Part shown: piece after piece, positions 1-6,181 of the stretch
Position numbering within the stretch: position 1 is the first letter of the stretch
Layout: each line of letters opens with the position of its first letter
From: Lachnospiraceae bacterium
GTDB taxonomy: Bacteria; Bacillota_A; Clostridia; Lachnospirales; Lachnospiraceae
Assembly: GCA_017613055.1 (NCBI GenBank)
Contig: JAGAES010000031.1
Coordinates: 1-7,226 of the forward strand
Length of the DNA: 7,226 nt
Direction of reading: 5' to 3'
Translations under genes and position numbers: made by a program
Notes under the pieces: generated by a model
Databases searched by the model: none
What the model saw: the letters and a program-made list of their open reading frames with translations, nothing else
Told to the model about the DNA's origin: nothing

Positions 1-155
1 AGGCACTCGTCCGGGCTCTCGCCGAACAGAAAATGCCCGCCGACGCCGATATACTTATCGCGGTTAATGTCCTTTTCCTTCTTTACGCGGTGCAGCATCA
101 GATACTTTCCGTCCCGCTCAAGGTAACATAAGGTTGTAAGCTCCGGTACAGGCAT
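1..155 (-). CDS. Nudix hydrolase (MutT/8-oxo-dGTP diphosphatase-like), N-terminal part
   Basis: Only the first 51 codons are present; the gene continues beyond the left edge. The translation begins MPVPELTTLCYLERDGKYLM and continues with LHRVKKEKDINRDKYIGVGG and HFLFGESPDEC. This is the usual start of a Firmicute Nudix hydrolase annotated as 8-oxo-dGTP diphosphatase. The Nudix box (G-x5-E-x7-REUxEExGU) starts at G40 and its first glutamate is E46; the catalytic REUxEE part lies outside the window. Such enzymes hydrolyse nucleoside diphosphate-X substrates in the cytoplasm, for example oxidised dGTP in nucleotide-pool cleaning, but substrate cannot be read from this fragment. The ATG is preceded by a GGGAGTG-like ribosome binding site and by a strong promoter, so the gene looks independently transcribed. 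Family assignment is secure; exact substrate is not. Confidence 0.88.
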   Translation of the reverse strand, partial: MPVPELTTLCYLERDGKYLMLHRVKKEKDINRDKYIGVGGHFLFGESPDEC

Positions 156-193
156 GGTTTTCACTCCCGAATGTATGATGAATTTCCGTTCGG

Positions 194-223
194 ACTATAG
201 CATTTTCCGAAGGTCCCTGTCAA
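194..223 (-). promoter_or_regulatory. Sigma-A-type promoter of the Nudix gene, extended -10
   Basis: Read on the minus strand there is a perfect TTGACA (-35, 218-223), an 18-base spacer, and TATAGT (-10, 194-199). The -10 is preceded by TGC, giving an extended -10 element. It lies about 40 bases upstream of the Nudix ATG at 153-155. It also sits downstream of the terminator of the preceding operon, so it gives the Nudix gene its own transcript. Confidence 0.8.
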
Positions 224-229
224 GGCATG

Positions 230-257
230 AAAAAGGAGCCGGCGTTTCACCGGCTCC
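230..257 (-). terminator. Intrinsic terminator of the phosphodiesterase operon
   Basis: On the minus strand GGAGCCGG (250-257) pairs perfectly with CCGGCTCC (235-242) around a 7-base loop, giving an 8-bp GC-rich stem. It is followed directly by five T (230-234). It lies 10 bases past the stop codon of the alkaline-phosphatase-type gene and separates that unit from the Nudix promoter. Confidence 0.92.
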
Positions 258-267
258 GAACGGAACA

Positions 268-1362
268 TCAGGTCTCGAATACAATTAGCGGAATCAGCAT
301 TTCATCCTCGGTGAGGCTTCCGTGCATCGATACGAACTTCTCTTCAACGGTCATGATTGACAGGTCTCCGGTCGCGATTGCGATGTAATTTCCGAGCATC
401 GGGCGGAACTGCGGATGATGCTTTCCCGTCCCGAACAGCCCCTTCTCAATCGCTTCGTCCATCGGCATCAGGTCGAACCGGTCGCCGAACAGGCGGTTGA
501 ACTCGGCGATGAAGAACATTTCTTTCTCCGGCTTTACGAACAGATTCAGGACACGCGGCTCCAAAGACGGCAGGTGGGTAAGGCACTCCGTGAGCTGCGG
601 ATAATCTCTTATCATCACCTGTTCGTTATCGATGTGACCGTGGTCGGCCGTAACAACAATTAATGAGTTCGGAAGGTCCGCGGCAAGCTTTGCCGTTTCT
701 TCTTCGAGCATAAGGATGTTCTCATGCACCTCATCCGAGCCGCATCCGAAGCGGTGCAGCTTCCCGTCCGGCTGGTTCCAGTAGCCGTAGATGTATTTCT
801 TTCCGGGCTTTTTGGCATACGAACGGATGCTGTCGCAGAGTTTTTCATAGCTGTCCGTCTCCGGGTCAAGAAACGGTGCCGTAAGGTATGCCTGTCCGCC
901 CTGCCGGTTGATCTGCTGCGTGACATTTTCGTACGGCGTTGTTGTCCACGCGAGATTGTAATCCGCCGCCGGGATGTCGGTCCCCTGCTCCACGTTCAGA
1001 AATACCGTAACGTTCTTGTCCACCTGCGGATAGTAACAGTCCCAGCCGAGCCAGCTGTGCTCACACGGCTGCAGTCCCGACATCATCGAGGTGGTCGCCG
1101 CGACGGTTGTCGAGAGGAAGGTCGACTTATAAACGCCCGCGAGATGCGTGCGGAACGGCCCGTCCTCACTAAGATGCCTTTCCACAATCACCTTTCCCAT
1201 CCCGTCGAGGAGGATTACGATGATGTTCTCGTATTCTTTCTCGAGATACGGGTCAAGAAGCGGCAGCGTGCTTCCCTTCGTCTCCGCGCCGAACTTCTTA
1301 AGAATCGAATTCGGCAGGTTTGCGATACAGTTTTTGTAATCCGGCAATACCAACTTACTCAT
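268..1362 (-). CDS. Alkaline phosphatase superfamily protein, nucleotide pyrophosphatase/phosphodiesterase type
   Basis: A complete 364-residue cytosolic-looking protein with no signal peptide. The two-zinc active site of the NPP/type I phosphodiesterase branch can be followed through the sequence. D53 lies in ILLDGMG. The probable nucleophile is T86, in the pattern T-x5-S-x2-S-G (86-96) followed by P99 and H102. D199 and H203 lie in NQPDGKLHRFG, D240 and H241 in VTADHGH, and H347 in SMHGSLTEDEMLIPLI. All ligands appear intact, so an active phosphodiesterase or pyrophosphatase is expected. The substrate is unknown; nucleotides, phospholipid headgroups or phosphonates are all known in the superfamily. 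The ATG follows an AAAGGAA ribosome binding site, and the start lies only 3 bases after the methyltransferase stop, indicating translational coupling. It is the last gene of a three-gene minus-strand unit. Confidence 0.88.
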   Translation of the reverse strand: MSKLVLPDYKNCIANLPNSILKKFGAETKGSTLPLLDPYLEKEYENIIVILLDGMGKVIVERHLSEDGPFRTHLAGVYKSTFLSTTVAATTSMMSGLQPCEHSWLGWDCYYPQVDKNVTVFLNVEQGTDIPAADYNLAWTTTPYENVTQQINRQGGQAYLTAPFLDPETDSYEKLCDSIRSYAKKPGKKYIYGYWNQPDGKLHRFGCGSDEVHENILMLEEETAKLAADLPNSLIVVTADHGHIDNEQVMIRDYPQLTECLTHLPSLEPRVLNLFVKPEKEMFFIAEFNRLFGDRFDLMPMDEAIEKGLFGTGKHHPQFRPMLGNYIAIATGDLSIMTVEEKFVSMHGSLTEDEMLIPLIVFET

Positions 1363-1365
1363 TTT

Positions 1366-2166
1366 TTATTCCTTTCGGCAAATGTAAAGCAGATGGCTCG
1401 ATGCCCCCAGCAATTCCCGCTTTTCGCAGGTTGCCAGGTGGTATCGAAGGAATTCCGAAAACGCCTCATCGCTCATCGAAAAATCCGTACGGTCCTCCGC
1501 CAGCTCCAATACGGTGTCGGCGGCAACCGTCGCAAGACGGGCGACCGGCTCGTTTTGAAACAATTCCTCAAATTCCGTGATGTCGTAGCCCGTGAACAGC
1601 TGCTCCGCGTAATGTCTGGTGCGGTACTCCGCATCGAAATTTTCTTCCATTCCGCAGTGCAGCGTCTCCTTGAGATAGTTGTCAAAAAGAATCGCGTAAA
1701 CAGAGAGAAATGCGACGATGATGACACCGCCTTTTCGGGTCACGCGGATGGCTTCGCGGATTGCCTTTCTGATTTCTCCGGCATCATACAGGTGGTACAT
1801 CGGCCCGAGGGAAAGCGTGACGTCGAAGGTTCCGTCCGCAAACCGTGAGAGGTCGGTCGCGTCCCCCTGAAACGTCTGAAGCCTCGCGGTTTCTGCGGGA
1901 AGCTTCTCCGCATTCTTCCGAAGCACTTTGAGGTTCTTCTCCACAAGCTCCACCGCGGTCACGTCATAACCTTCCTTCGCGAGCGCAATCGAATACCTTC
2001 CGGTCCCCGCACCAAGTTCAATCATCTTGTCCCCCGGTTTTGCGTACCGGTGAATGTACTCCATTGTTGTCGCATACTCGAGCTGTCCGTGCCGGCTCCT
2101 TTCGAGCCGGTTATCTTCTTCCGCATCTTCGTAAAAATCTCTCACAATCTTTAACCGTTCATCCAT
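1366..2166 (-). CDS. Class I SAM-dependent methyltransferase
   Basis: A 266-residue Rossmann-fold methyltransferase. After a helical N-terminal segment, motif I is MIELGAGTGRY (48-58). The acidic residue that binds the SAM ribose is E73 in VTAVEL. Motif II is GDATD (101-105) and the motif IV-like stretch is FDVTLSLGPMYHL (114-126). RVTRKGGVIIVAF (131-143) is the usual post-motif strand. The protein resembles small-molecule methyltransferases of Clostridia annotated only as class I methyltransferases; the methyl acceptor cannot be deduced. Its start is well supported by GGAGGTGA (2173-2180) a few bases upstream. It follows the YfcE-like gene by 41 bases and is nearly fused to the downstream phosphodiesterase gene (3-base gap), so the three are probably cotranscribed. 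No missing motif or frame problem is visible. Confidence 0.88.
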   Translation of the reverse strand: MDERLKIVRDFYEDAEEDNRLERSRHGQLEYATTMEYIHRYAKPGDKMIELGAGTGRYSIALAKEGYDVTAVELVEKNLKVLRKNAEKLPAETARLQTFQGDATDLSRFADGTFDVTLSLGPMYHLYDAGEIRKAIREAIRVTRKGGVIIVAFLSVYAILFDNYLKETLHCGMEENFDAEYRTRHYAEQLFTGYDITEFEELFQNEPVARLATVAADTVLELAEDRTDFSMSDEAFSEFLRYHLATCEKRELLGASSHLLYICRKE

Positions 2167-2207
2167 CTCATTTCACCTCCAATAATAAAACCGGCTATCC
2201 GATCTCT

Positions 2208-2729
2208 TCACTCAAGTGATTTCATTCCCCGAAGCTTCATCTCATCAAGGATTTCGTTTTGAATTGACTTCACTCGGATATACCCGTCCTCGATTGCCGC
2301 GAAACTGTTCGGGCCCTGCCGGGACCTTGCGACGGAACCCGGGTTCAGAAGATACCGGCCGGCGTATTCCCGAATCGACGGGATGTGCGTGTGCCCGGAG
2401 CAGATAATGTCGCTGTTAAGCCCTAACTGCTGCATCAGATTGCACCGGTGCCCGTGCGTCAGCGTAATCCACAGGTCCCCGATGGTAAGGCGCACGGTCT
2501 CTTCTATGCCGTATATCTCCGGGTCGCAATTTCCGCGCACAATCACGCTGTCCGGAATTCCTTTAATTCTTTCGAGAATCTTCTCGTCCGTCTCGCCATA
2601 TGGCCAGCCGAACAAGTCCCCTAACACGAACAGGCGCTCATAGTTCTCCCGTTCATATATCGAAAGCGCCTGATTCAGGTCGAAGTATCCGCCGTGAATG
2701 TCGGACAGGATCATAATCCGTGGCAGCAT
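2208..2729 (-). CDS. YfcE/MJ0936-type metallophosphodiesterase
   Basis: A complete 173-residue calcineurin-like phosphoesterase, about the normal length for the YfcE family. All five metal/active-site blocks are present in order: D10-x-H12 (LSDIHG), G37-D38 (LGDLF), G66-N67-C68-D69 (RGNCD), H92-G-H94 (LTHGH) and G112-H-T-H115 (SGHTH). They are followed by LNPGSVARSR, typical of this branch. Characterised relatives hydrolyse phosphodiester bonds with Mn2+ or similar metals; the physiological substrate is usually unknown. The start is chosen from GGGAGG (2734-2739), which is only 4 bases from the ATG, a somewhat tight spacing. The next in-frame Met (residue 6) would fall within the first beta-strand region and lie too far from that site. 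It is the first gene of the minus-strand unit, divergent from the ParB-like/BMP gene. Confidence 0.92.
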   Translation of the reverse strand: MLPRIMILSDIHGGYFDLNQALSIYERENYERLFVLGDLFGWPYGETDEKILERIKGIPDSVIVRGNCDPEIYGIEETVRLTIGDLWITLTHGHRCNLMQQLGLNSDIICSGHTHIPSIREYAGRYLLNPGSVARSRQGPNSFAAIEDGYIRVKSIQNEILDEMKLRGMKSLE

Positions 2730-2772
2730 AAAACCTCCCGAAGTACCGTGACAGCCGGTCTGTAACAGCCTT

Positions 2773-2800
2773 ATATTATCATGACCGCCCCGTAATGAAA
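2773..2800 (-). promoter_or_regulatory. Possible promoter of the three-gene minus-strand unit
   Basis: On the minus strand TTTCAT (2795-2800), a 16-base spacer and TAATAT (2773-2778) preceded by TGA give a weak -35 with an extended -10. It is in the right place, about 45 bases upstream of the YfcE-like gene, but the -35 match is poor. A nearby GATAAT (2775-2780) is an overlapping alternative -10. Confidence 0.35.
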
Positions 2801-2821
2801 AGGGTGTTTTTCTGCTTGCAG

Positions 2822-2850
2822 TTGCATTCTTTCTTGCTTACGGCTATAAT
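2822..2850 (+). promoter_or_regulatory. Sigma-A-type promoter of the ParB-like/BMP gene
   Basis: TTGCAT (2822-2827), a 17-base spacer and a perfect TATAAT (2845-2850) lie 35 bases upstream of the ATG. An AAAGGAG ribosome binding site follows at 2868-2874, 10 bases before the start. It is divergent from the weaker minus-strand promoter within the same 155-base intergenic region. Confidence 0.82.
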
Positions 2851-2884
2851 GCGTTTATAAATCTGTGAAAGGAGATGCTTTTCC

Positions 2885-4798
2885 ATGACATTTGACGAAT
2901 ATGAAAAAGCGATGCACTTGGGGCAGAAGGAATACAGTGCCTGCATTAACAAAGGGCTGCATCCTTACCTCATCTGCATGGAAGACATCATGGCTCCTTA
3001 CGAGACCGAGTCGAAAGTGAAGCTCGGCCTGCAGGAGATTCCGCTCAACCAGGTTGTGGGGACCTTTGCCGAAGGGCGGTCGAGCGCATTTGCAAGAAAC
3101 TTTATGCCGTTACTTGATACGGACAGCGAATTTGCCCTGAAATGGATGGCTCTTTACGATTCGATGCTTGAAGAGGGGCTTCGCGACCCGATTATCTGCT
3201 ACGAGTTTCTGAACAAGTTCTACGTACAGGAAGGCAACAAGCGCGTCAGCGTTTCGAAGTACATGGGCGCGGTCACCATTGAGGCCCAAGTGACACGCAT
3301 CATTCCGAAGCGCACCGATGCGAAGGAAATCCAGCTCTACTACGAGTTTCTCGAGTTCTTCGAGAAAACCGGCGTCAATTACCTGACGTTCACGAAGACC
3401 GGAAGCTACGGGCTTCTTCTTAAAGAAATCAAAGAGGATTCGGATTCCGGATTCACCGAGGACGACGCGATGGACCTTCGCTCCGCTTACGCGCGGTTTA
3501 AGAAGGAATATCTCGCGGCGGGCGGCGAGAAGCTTGTAACGACGGTCGCCGACGCGTTCCTTGTGTATCTGCACATCTTCGGCTACGCTTCGTTGAAGGA
3601 CGCGACCGGCTCGGAACTTTCGAGAAATATCACCCGCGTATGGAGTGAATTTAAGATTTACGGTCGCGACCGGCAGGCCGCCATTTCCCTTAACCCCGTC
3701 GAGGATCCGAAGAAGCACGTCTTCACGAACCTGATTCCGCAGAAGCGGCACGCGGCGGCATGGATTTATGAAAAAAATGCCACGGTGAGCGCCTGGACGT
3801 ACAGCCACGAGCTCGGAAGAGAACACGTTGAGGAACTCTTCAAGAACCGGATGAGTGCCGACGCGTTCTTTGATATTTCCGCCGAGCAGGCCGATGAGAA
3901 GCTTGAGGAAATCATTAAACAGGGATACGATATTATCTTCGCCACCTCGCCGCAGCATATCGCGGCATGCGTGAAGGCGGCAGCTGCGCACCCGGATGTG
4001 AAGTTCTTAAACTGCTCGCTGAATACCTCCTACAAGTCCGTCCGCTCCTACTATCTGCGGACTTACGAGGCGAAATTCATCATCGGCTGCATTGCCGGAG
4101 CGATGGCGGACAACAACCATATCGGCTATCTTGCGGACTACCCGGTGTTCGGTTCGGTCGCAAGCATCAACGCCTTTACGCTCGGTGCGAGAGCCGTCAA
4201 CCCGCGTGCGGAAATCTTCCTTGACTGGTCTACGCTTAAGGACCACACGGAAGGCGATATGTTCGCGAAGAACGACGTCTATATCATCAGTAACCGTGAC
4301 CTGATTGCTCCGGCGCACGCATCACGGGAGTTCGGTCTGTACTGCGTCGGGGAAACGCCTGTTAACTATGCGATGCCGGTATGGCACTGGGGCAAGATGT
4401 ACGAAGAAATCCTTCGAAGCATTCTGAATAACAACTGGAAGGACGAGGACGAATCGGTCGGCGTTTACGCGCTGAACTATTGGTGGGGGATGTCCTCGGG
4501 AGCCATTGATGTCATTACATCACAAAAGCTGCCGACGGCGCTTCATAAGCTTACCGAGACGCTGAAGACGGCAATCATCAACCGGACTTTGATTCCGTTC
4601 TCGGGTCTCATCACATTTGCCGACGGAACAACGCTTGACGCGGGAGACGGTCTGATTCCGGAGGAAATCATCCGCATGAACCGCCTGGTCGAAGGCATTC
4701 ACGGTTTTATCCCGGGGCCGGATGATTTACGGGAAGAATTCCGTGAGTTTATGACGGCGCAGGCGATATTCCGGCCGGAGGCGGAGACACAGCTTTAA
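2885..4798 (+). CDS. Cytosolic BMP/PnrA-type ligand-binding protein with N-terminal ParB-like module
   Basis: A complete 637-residue protein. The C-terminal part (about 278-590) resembles the BMP/PnrA (Med) family of nucleoside-binding proteins: HVFTNLIPQKRH, the long helix before IIKQGYDIIFATSPQH (344-358), the block around YYLRTYEAKFIIGCIAGAMA (389-408), then IGYLADYPVFGSVASINAFT (413-432). Family members usually feed ABC transporters from outside the cell, but this N-terminus (MTFDEYEKAMHLGQKEY) has no signal peptide or lipobox, so the protein should be cytosolic. Residues about 50-140 read like a ParB/Srx-type domain: IPLNQVVGT, then EEGLRDPIICYE, then VQEGNKRVSVSKYMGA (114-129), matching the ParB pattern of Gly-x-Arg box plus following helix. 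A helical linker (about 195-262) joins the parts. No DNA-binding HTH or transmembrane segment is obvious. A ligand-responsive sensor or scaffold is an inference. It probably forms an operon with the metallophosphoesterase 32 bases downstream. Confidence 0.8.
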   Translation: MTFDEYEKAMHLGQKEYSACINKGLHPYLICMEDIMAPYETESKVKLGLQEIPLNQVVGTFAEGRSSAFARNFMPLLDTDSEFALKWMALYDSMLEEGLRDPIICYEFLNKFYVQEGNKRVSVSKYMGAVTIEAQVTRIIPKRTDAKEIQLYYEFLEFFEKTGVNYLTFTKTGSYGLLLKEIKEDSDSGFTEDDAMDLRSAYARFKKEYLAAGGEKLVTTVADAFLVYLHIFGYASLKDATGSELSRNITRVWSEFKIYGRDRQAAISLNPVEDPKKHVFTNLIPQKRHAAAWIYEKNATVSAWTYSHELGREHVEELFKNRMSADAFFDISAEQADEKLEEIIKQGYDIIFATSPQHIAACVKAAAAHPDVKFLNCSLNTSYKSVRSYYLRTYEAKFIIGCIAGAMADNNHIGYLADYPVFGSVASINAFTLGARAVNPRAEIFLDWSTLKDHTEGDMFAKNDVYIISNRDLIAPAHASREFGLYCVGETPVNYAMPVWHWGKMYEEILRSILNNNWKDEDESVGVYALNYWWGMSSGAIDVITSQKLPTALHKLTETLKTAIINRTLIPFSGLITFADGTTLDAGDGLIPEEIIRMNRLVEGIHGFIPGPDDLREEFREFMTAQAIFRPEAETQL

Positions 4799-4830
4799 GA
4801 AGGACGATAATGGATTAAAGGGGTTTTATC

Positions 4831-5535
4831 GTGAAGATTCTGATTGTATCAGACAAAGAATCCAAGGCTCTGTGGGACTACTATACCCCGGGGATGCTGG
4901 ATGAGTACGATCTCATCCTTTCCTGCGGCGACCTGGCCCCGCAGTACCTTTCTTTTCTTGCGACCTTCACGAAGGTTCCGGTGCTGTATGTTCACGGGAA
5001 CCACGATGACTGTTACGCGAAAACTCCGCCTGAGGGTTGCATTTGCATCGAGGATAAGGTATATTGCTACAAGGGCTTGCGGATTCTCGGTCTCGGCGGG
5101 TCAAACCGTTACAAACCGGGCATCCACCAGTATACACAGGCTGAGATGCGGCACCGCATTCGTACGCTTCGTTTCCGTCTGTTCCGAAGCGGAGGCATTG
5201 ACATTCTCCTGACCCACTCGCCCGCCGAGGGGCTCGGGGACGCGGAAGACATTCCGCACAAGGGGTTTGCGGCATTTGTCGACTTGCTGCTCAAATACCG
5301 CCCCAAGTATATGATTCACGGCCATGTGCATGCCAATTATACCCGCAACATGAAGCGCATCTCCACATTCGGCGAAACGCAGATTGTGAACGGTTATGAG
5401 AAGTATGTTCTGGAGATACCGGACGAGGAAATCGCCCGCTGGGAGCAGGAAGCTCCCAAAAAAAAGCGGCATCACCGCCGCCGAAAGGCTGTCTCCGACA
5501 GCACCCCGGACAAACGGGAAGCACACCGCGATTAA
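4831..5535 (+). CDS. Calcineurin-like metallophosphoesterase with altered first motif and basic C-terminal tail
   Basis: A 234-residue protein starting at GTG. AAAGGGG (4817-4823) lies 7 bases upstream, and the only nearby ATG (4810) hits a stop after one more codon. Metallophosphoesterase blocks are CGDL (G33-D34), GNHDD (G56-N57-H58-D59), LTHSP (H129) and HGHVH (G164-H165-V-H167). The first motif, normally D-x-H, is D8-K-E10 in IVSDKES: the histidine is replaced by glutamate, so metal site 1 may differ or activity may be changed. Residues 200-209 (KKKRHHRRRK) begin a strongly basic, probably unstructured tail that could contact nucleic acid or another anionic partner. The substrate is unknown. 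It follows the ParB-like/BMP gene by 32 bases with no visible terminator, suggesting joint transcription. The fold assignment is firm and the function open. Confidence 0.87.
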   Translation: MKILIVSDKESKALWDYYTPGMLDEYDLILSCGDLAPQYLSFLATFTKVPVLYVHGNHDDCYAKTPPEGCICIEDKVYCYKGLRILGLGGSNRYKPGIHQYTQAEMRHRIRTLRFRLFRSGGIDILLTHSPAEGLGDAEDIPHKGFAAFVDLLLKYRPKYMIHGHVHANYTRNMKRISTFGETQIVNGYEKYVLEIPDEEIARWEQEAPKKKRHHRRRKAVSDSTPDKREAHRD

Positions 5536-5537
5536 AA

Positions 5538-5590
5538 GCGCGAGCTTTGCTCGCCACGGTGAGCAGGTCGAGCCCCTGCTTCGCAGGCGT
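5538..5590 (+). other. Hairpin-rich leader segment upstream of the preQ1 riboswitch
   Basis: This intergenic stretch holds overlapping inverted repeats. GCGAGC (5540-5545) pairs with GCTCGC (5549-5554). The same GCTCGC can instead pair with GTGAGC (5559-5564, one G-U pair). AGCAGG (5562-5567) pairs with CCTGCT (5575-5580), whose CCTGC can alternatively pair with GCAGG (5583-5587). No plus-strand T-run follows any of them, so none is a standard terminator for the upstream gene. It could be an extragenic repeat or part of the regulatory leader. Confidence 0.5.
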
Positions 5591-5600
5591 TTGACATATT

Positions 5601-5641
5601 GTGAGTTCGAAACCATCCTCACACTAAACAAAACTAAGGAG
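5601..5641 (+). promoter_or_regulatory. preQ1-I riboswitch controlling queT
   Basis: The aptamer has a 5-bp P1 stem, GTGAG (5601-5605) with CTCAC (5618-5622), around a 12-base loop TTCGAAACCATC whose last base is the cytosine expected to recognise preQ1. The A-rich tail ACTAAACAAAACTAA (5623-5637) is the segment that folds back to form the H-type pseudoknot. Stem length, loop length, loop start TTCG and the AACAAAAC tail match the preQ1-I class closely. The tail runs straight into GGAG (5638-5641), so ligand-stabilised folding should hide the Shine-Dalgarno sequence and lower translation, as in the translational type of this riboswitch. The downstream gene being the queuosine-precursor transporter queT agrees with the assignment. 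Confidence 0.9.
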
Positions 5642-5643
5642 AT

Positions 5644-5660
5644 GGGGCATACTATGCCCC
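5644..5660 (+). other. Perfect hairpin between the Shine-Dalgarno sequence and the queT start codon
   Basis: GGGGCAT (5644-5650) pairs perfectly with ATGCCCC (5654-5660) around an ACT loop. It lies 2 bases after the GGAG of the riboswitch tail and 9 bases before the queT ATG. No T-run follows, so it is not an intrinsic terminator. Folding it would shorten the effective Shine-Dalgarno-to-start distance from 28 bases to about 11. Confidence 0.7.
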
Positions 5661-5669
5661 GAAAAGAAA

Positions 5670-6173
5670 ATGAAGAGAAATACCTATTTCATTGCTGTGG
5701 CAGCTATCACCGCAGCGCTCTACGTCGCTCTGACGTGTCTCAGTAATGCCGTCGGCCTTGCAAGCGGCATGATCCAGTTCCGGCTTTCCGAAGCCCTCAC
5801 CATCCTTCCCTTCTTTACACCGGCAGCCATTCCCGGACTTTACATCGGATGCATCCTCGCGAACGCACTGACGGGATGCCTTTTTCTCGATGTTGTCTTC
5901 GGCTCTGTCGCAACACTTCTCGGCGCAGTCGGAACATATCTGCTCGCGCAGATTCCCTCCTGTAAAAAAACAAAAGGCGCACTCCTGTGCACCCTTCCTC
6001 CGGTTATCGCGAATGTATTGATTGTTCCGTTTGTTCTGAGGTATGTTTATGAGGTTCCGGACGCCATTCCTTTCATGATGCTTACCGTAGGCATCGGCGA
6101 AATCGTATGCTGCTGCATCCTCGGCGGAATCCTTCTGTTCTCGCTTAAGAAGGTGAATTTCAAGGCCGAGTAG
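5670..6173 (+). CDS. queT: QueT family queuosine-precursor (preQ1) transporter, ECF S-component
   Basis: A 167-residue, very hydrophobic integral membrane protein with about five to six membrane segments. After the short basic start MKRNTYF come the first segment (about 7-27), the family signature IQFRLSEALTILPFF (35-49), PGLYIGCILANALTG (55-69), and a Gly/Ala-rich segment near 72-93. The last segment (about 136-158) ends in a charged tail. These are hallmarks of QueT, the substrate-binding S-component of an energy-coupling-factor transporter that takes up the queuosine precursor preQ1; the EcfA/EcfT energising module must be encoded elsewhere. The start is ATG 5670: the frame is closed upstream by TAA at 5625-5627, and no other ATG, GTG or TTG occurs in frame between. 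The only good ribosome binding site (AAGGAG, 5636-5641) lies far upstream across a hairpin. Expression is expected to fall when preQ1 is plentiful, through the riboswitch. Confidence 0.92.
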   Translation: MKRNTYFIAVAAITAALYVALTCLSNAVGLASGMIQFRLSEALTILPFFTPAAIPGLYIGCILANALTGCLFLDVVFGSVATLLGAVGTYLLAQIPSCKKTKGALLCTLPPVIANVLIVPFVLRYVYEVPDAIPFMMLTVGIGEIVCCCILGGILLFSLKKVNFKAE

Positions 6174-6181
6174 CGTCACAT

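Noticed and set aside
724..1848. Long plus-strand reading frame opposite the phosphodiesterase and methyltransferase genes
   Set aside because: It is antisense to two well-recognised genes, spans their junction, is rich in Arg and Val, and shows no family pattern.
2885..2950. The BMP-domain protein as an exported lipoprotein
   Set aside because: The N-terminus is charged and polar, without a hydrophobic stretch or lipobox cysteine; the first cysteines lie in a non-hydrophobic context.
3110..3991. Long minus-strand reading frame inside the ParB-like/BMP gene
   Set aside because: It is an antisense shadow of a well-supported coding region, and its translation has no recognisable domain.
5538..5554. 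GCGAGC/GCTCGC hairpin as a transcription terminator
   Set aside because: No T-run follows on the plus strand. On the minus strand a short TTTT follows, but no minus-strand gene leads into it.
5591..5596. Perfect TTGACA just upstream of the preQ1 riboswitch, as a -35 box
   Set aside because: Bases 16 to 18 downstream (around 5613-5620) show no -10-like hexamer, and a start there would cut into the aptamer.
5642..5644. ATG 5642 as the start of a small protein
   Set aside because: It directly abuts the GGAG sequence with no spacing, so initiation there is unlikely.
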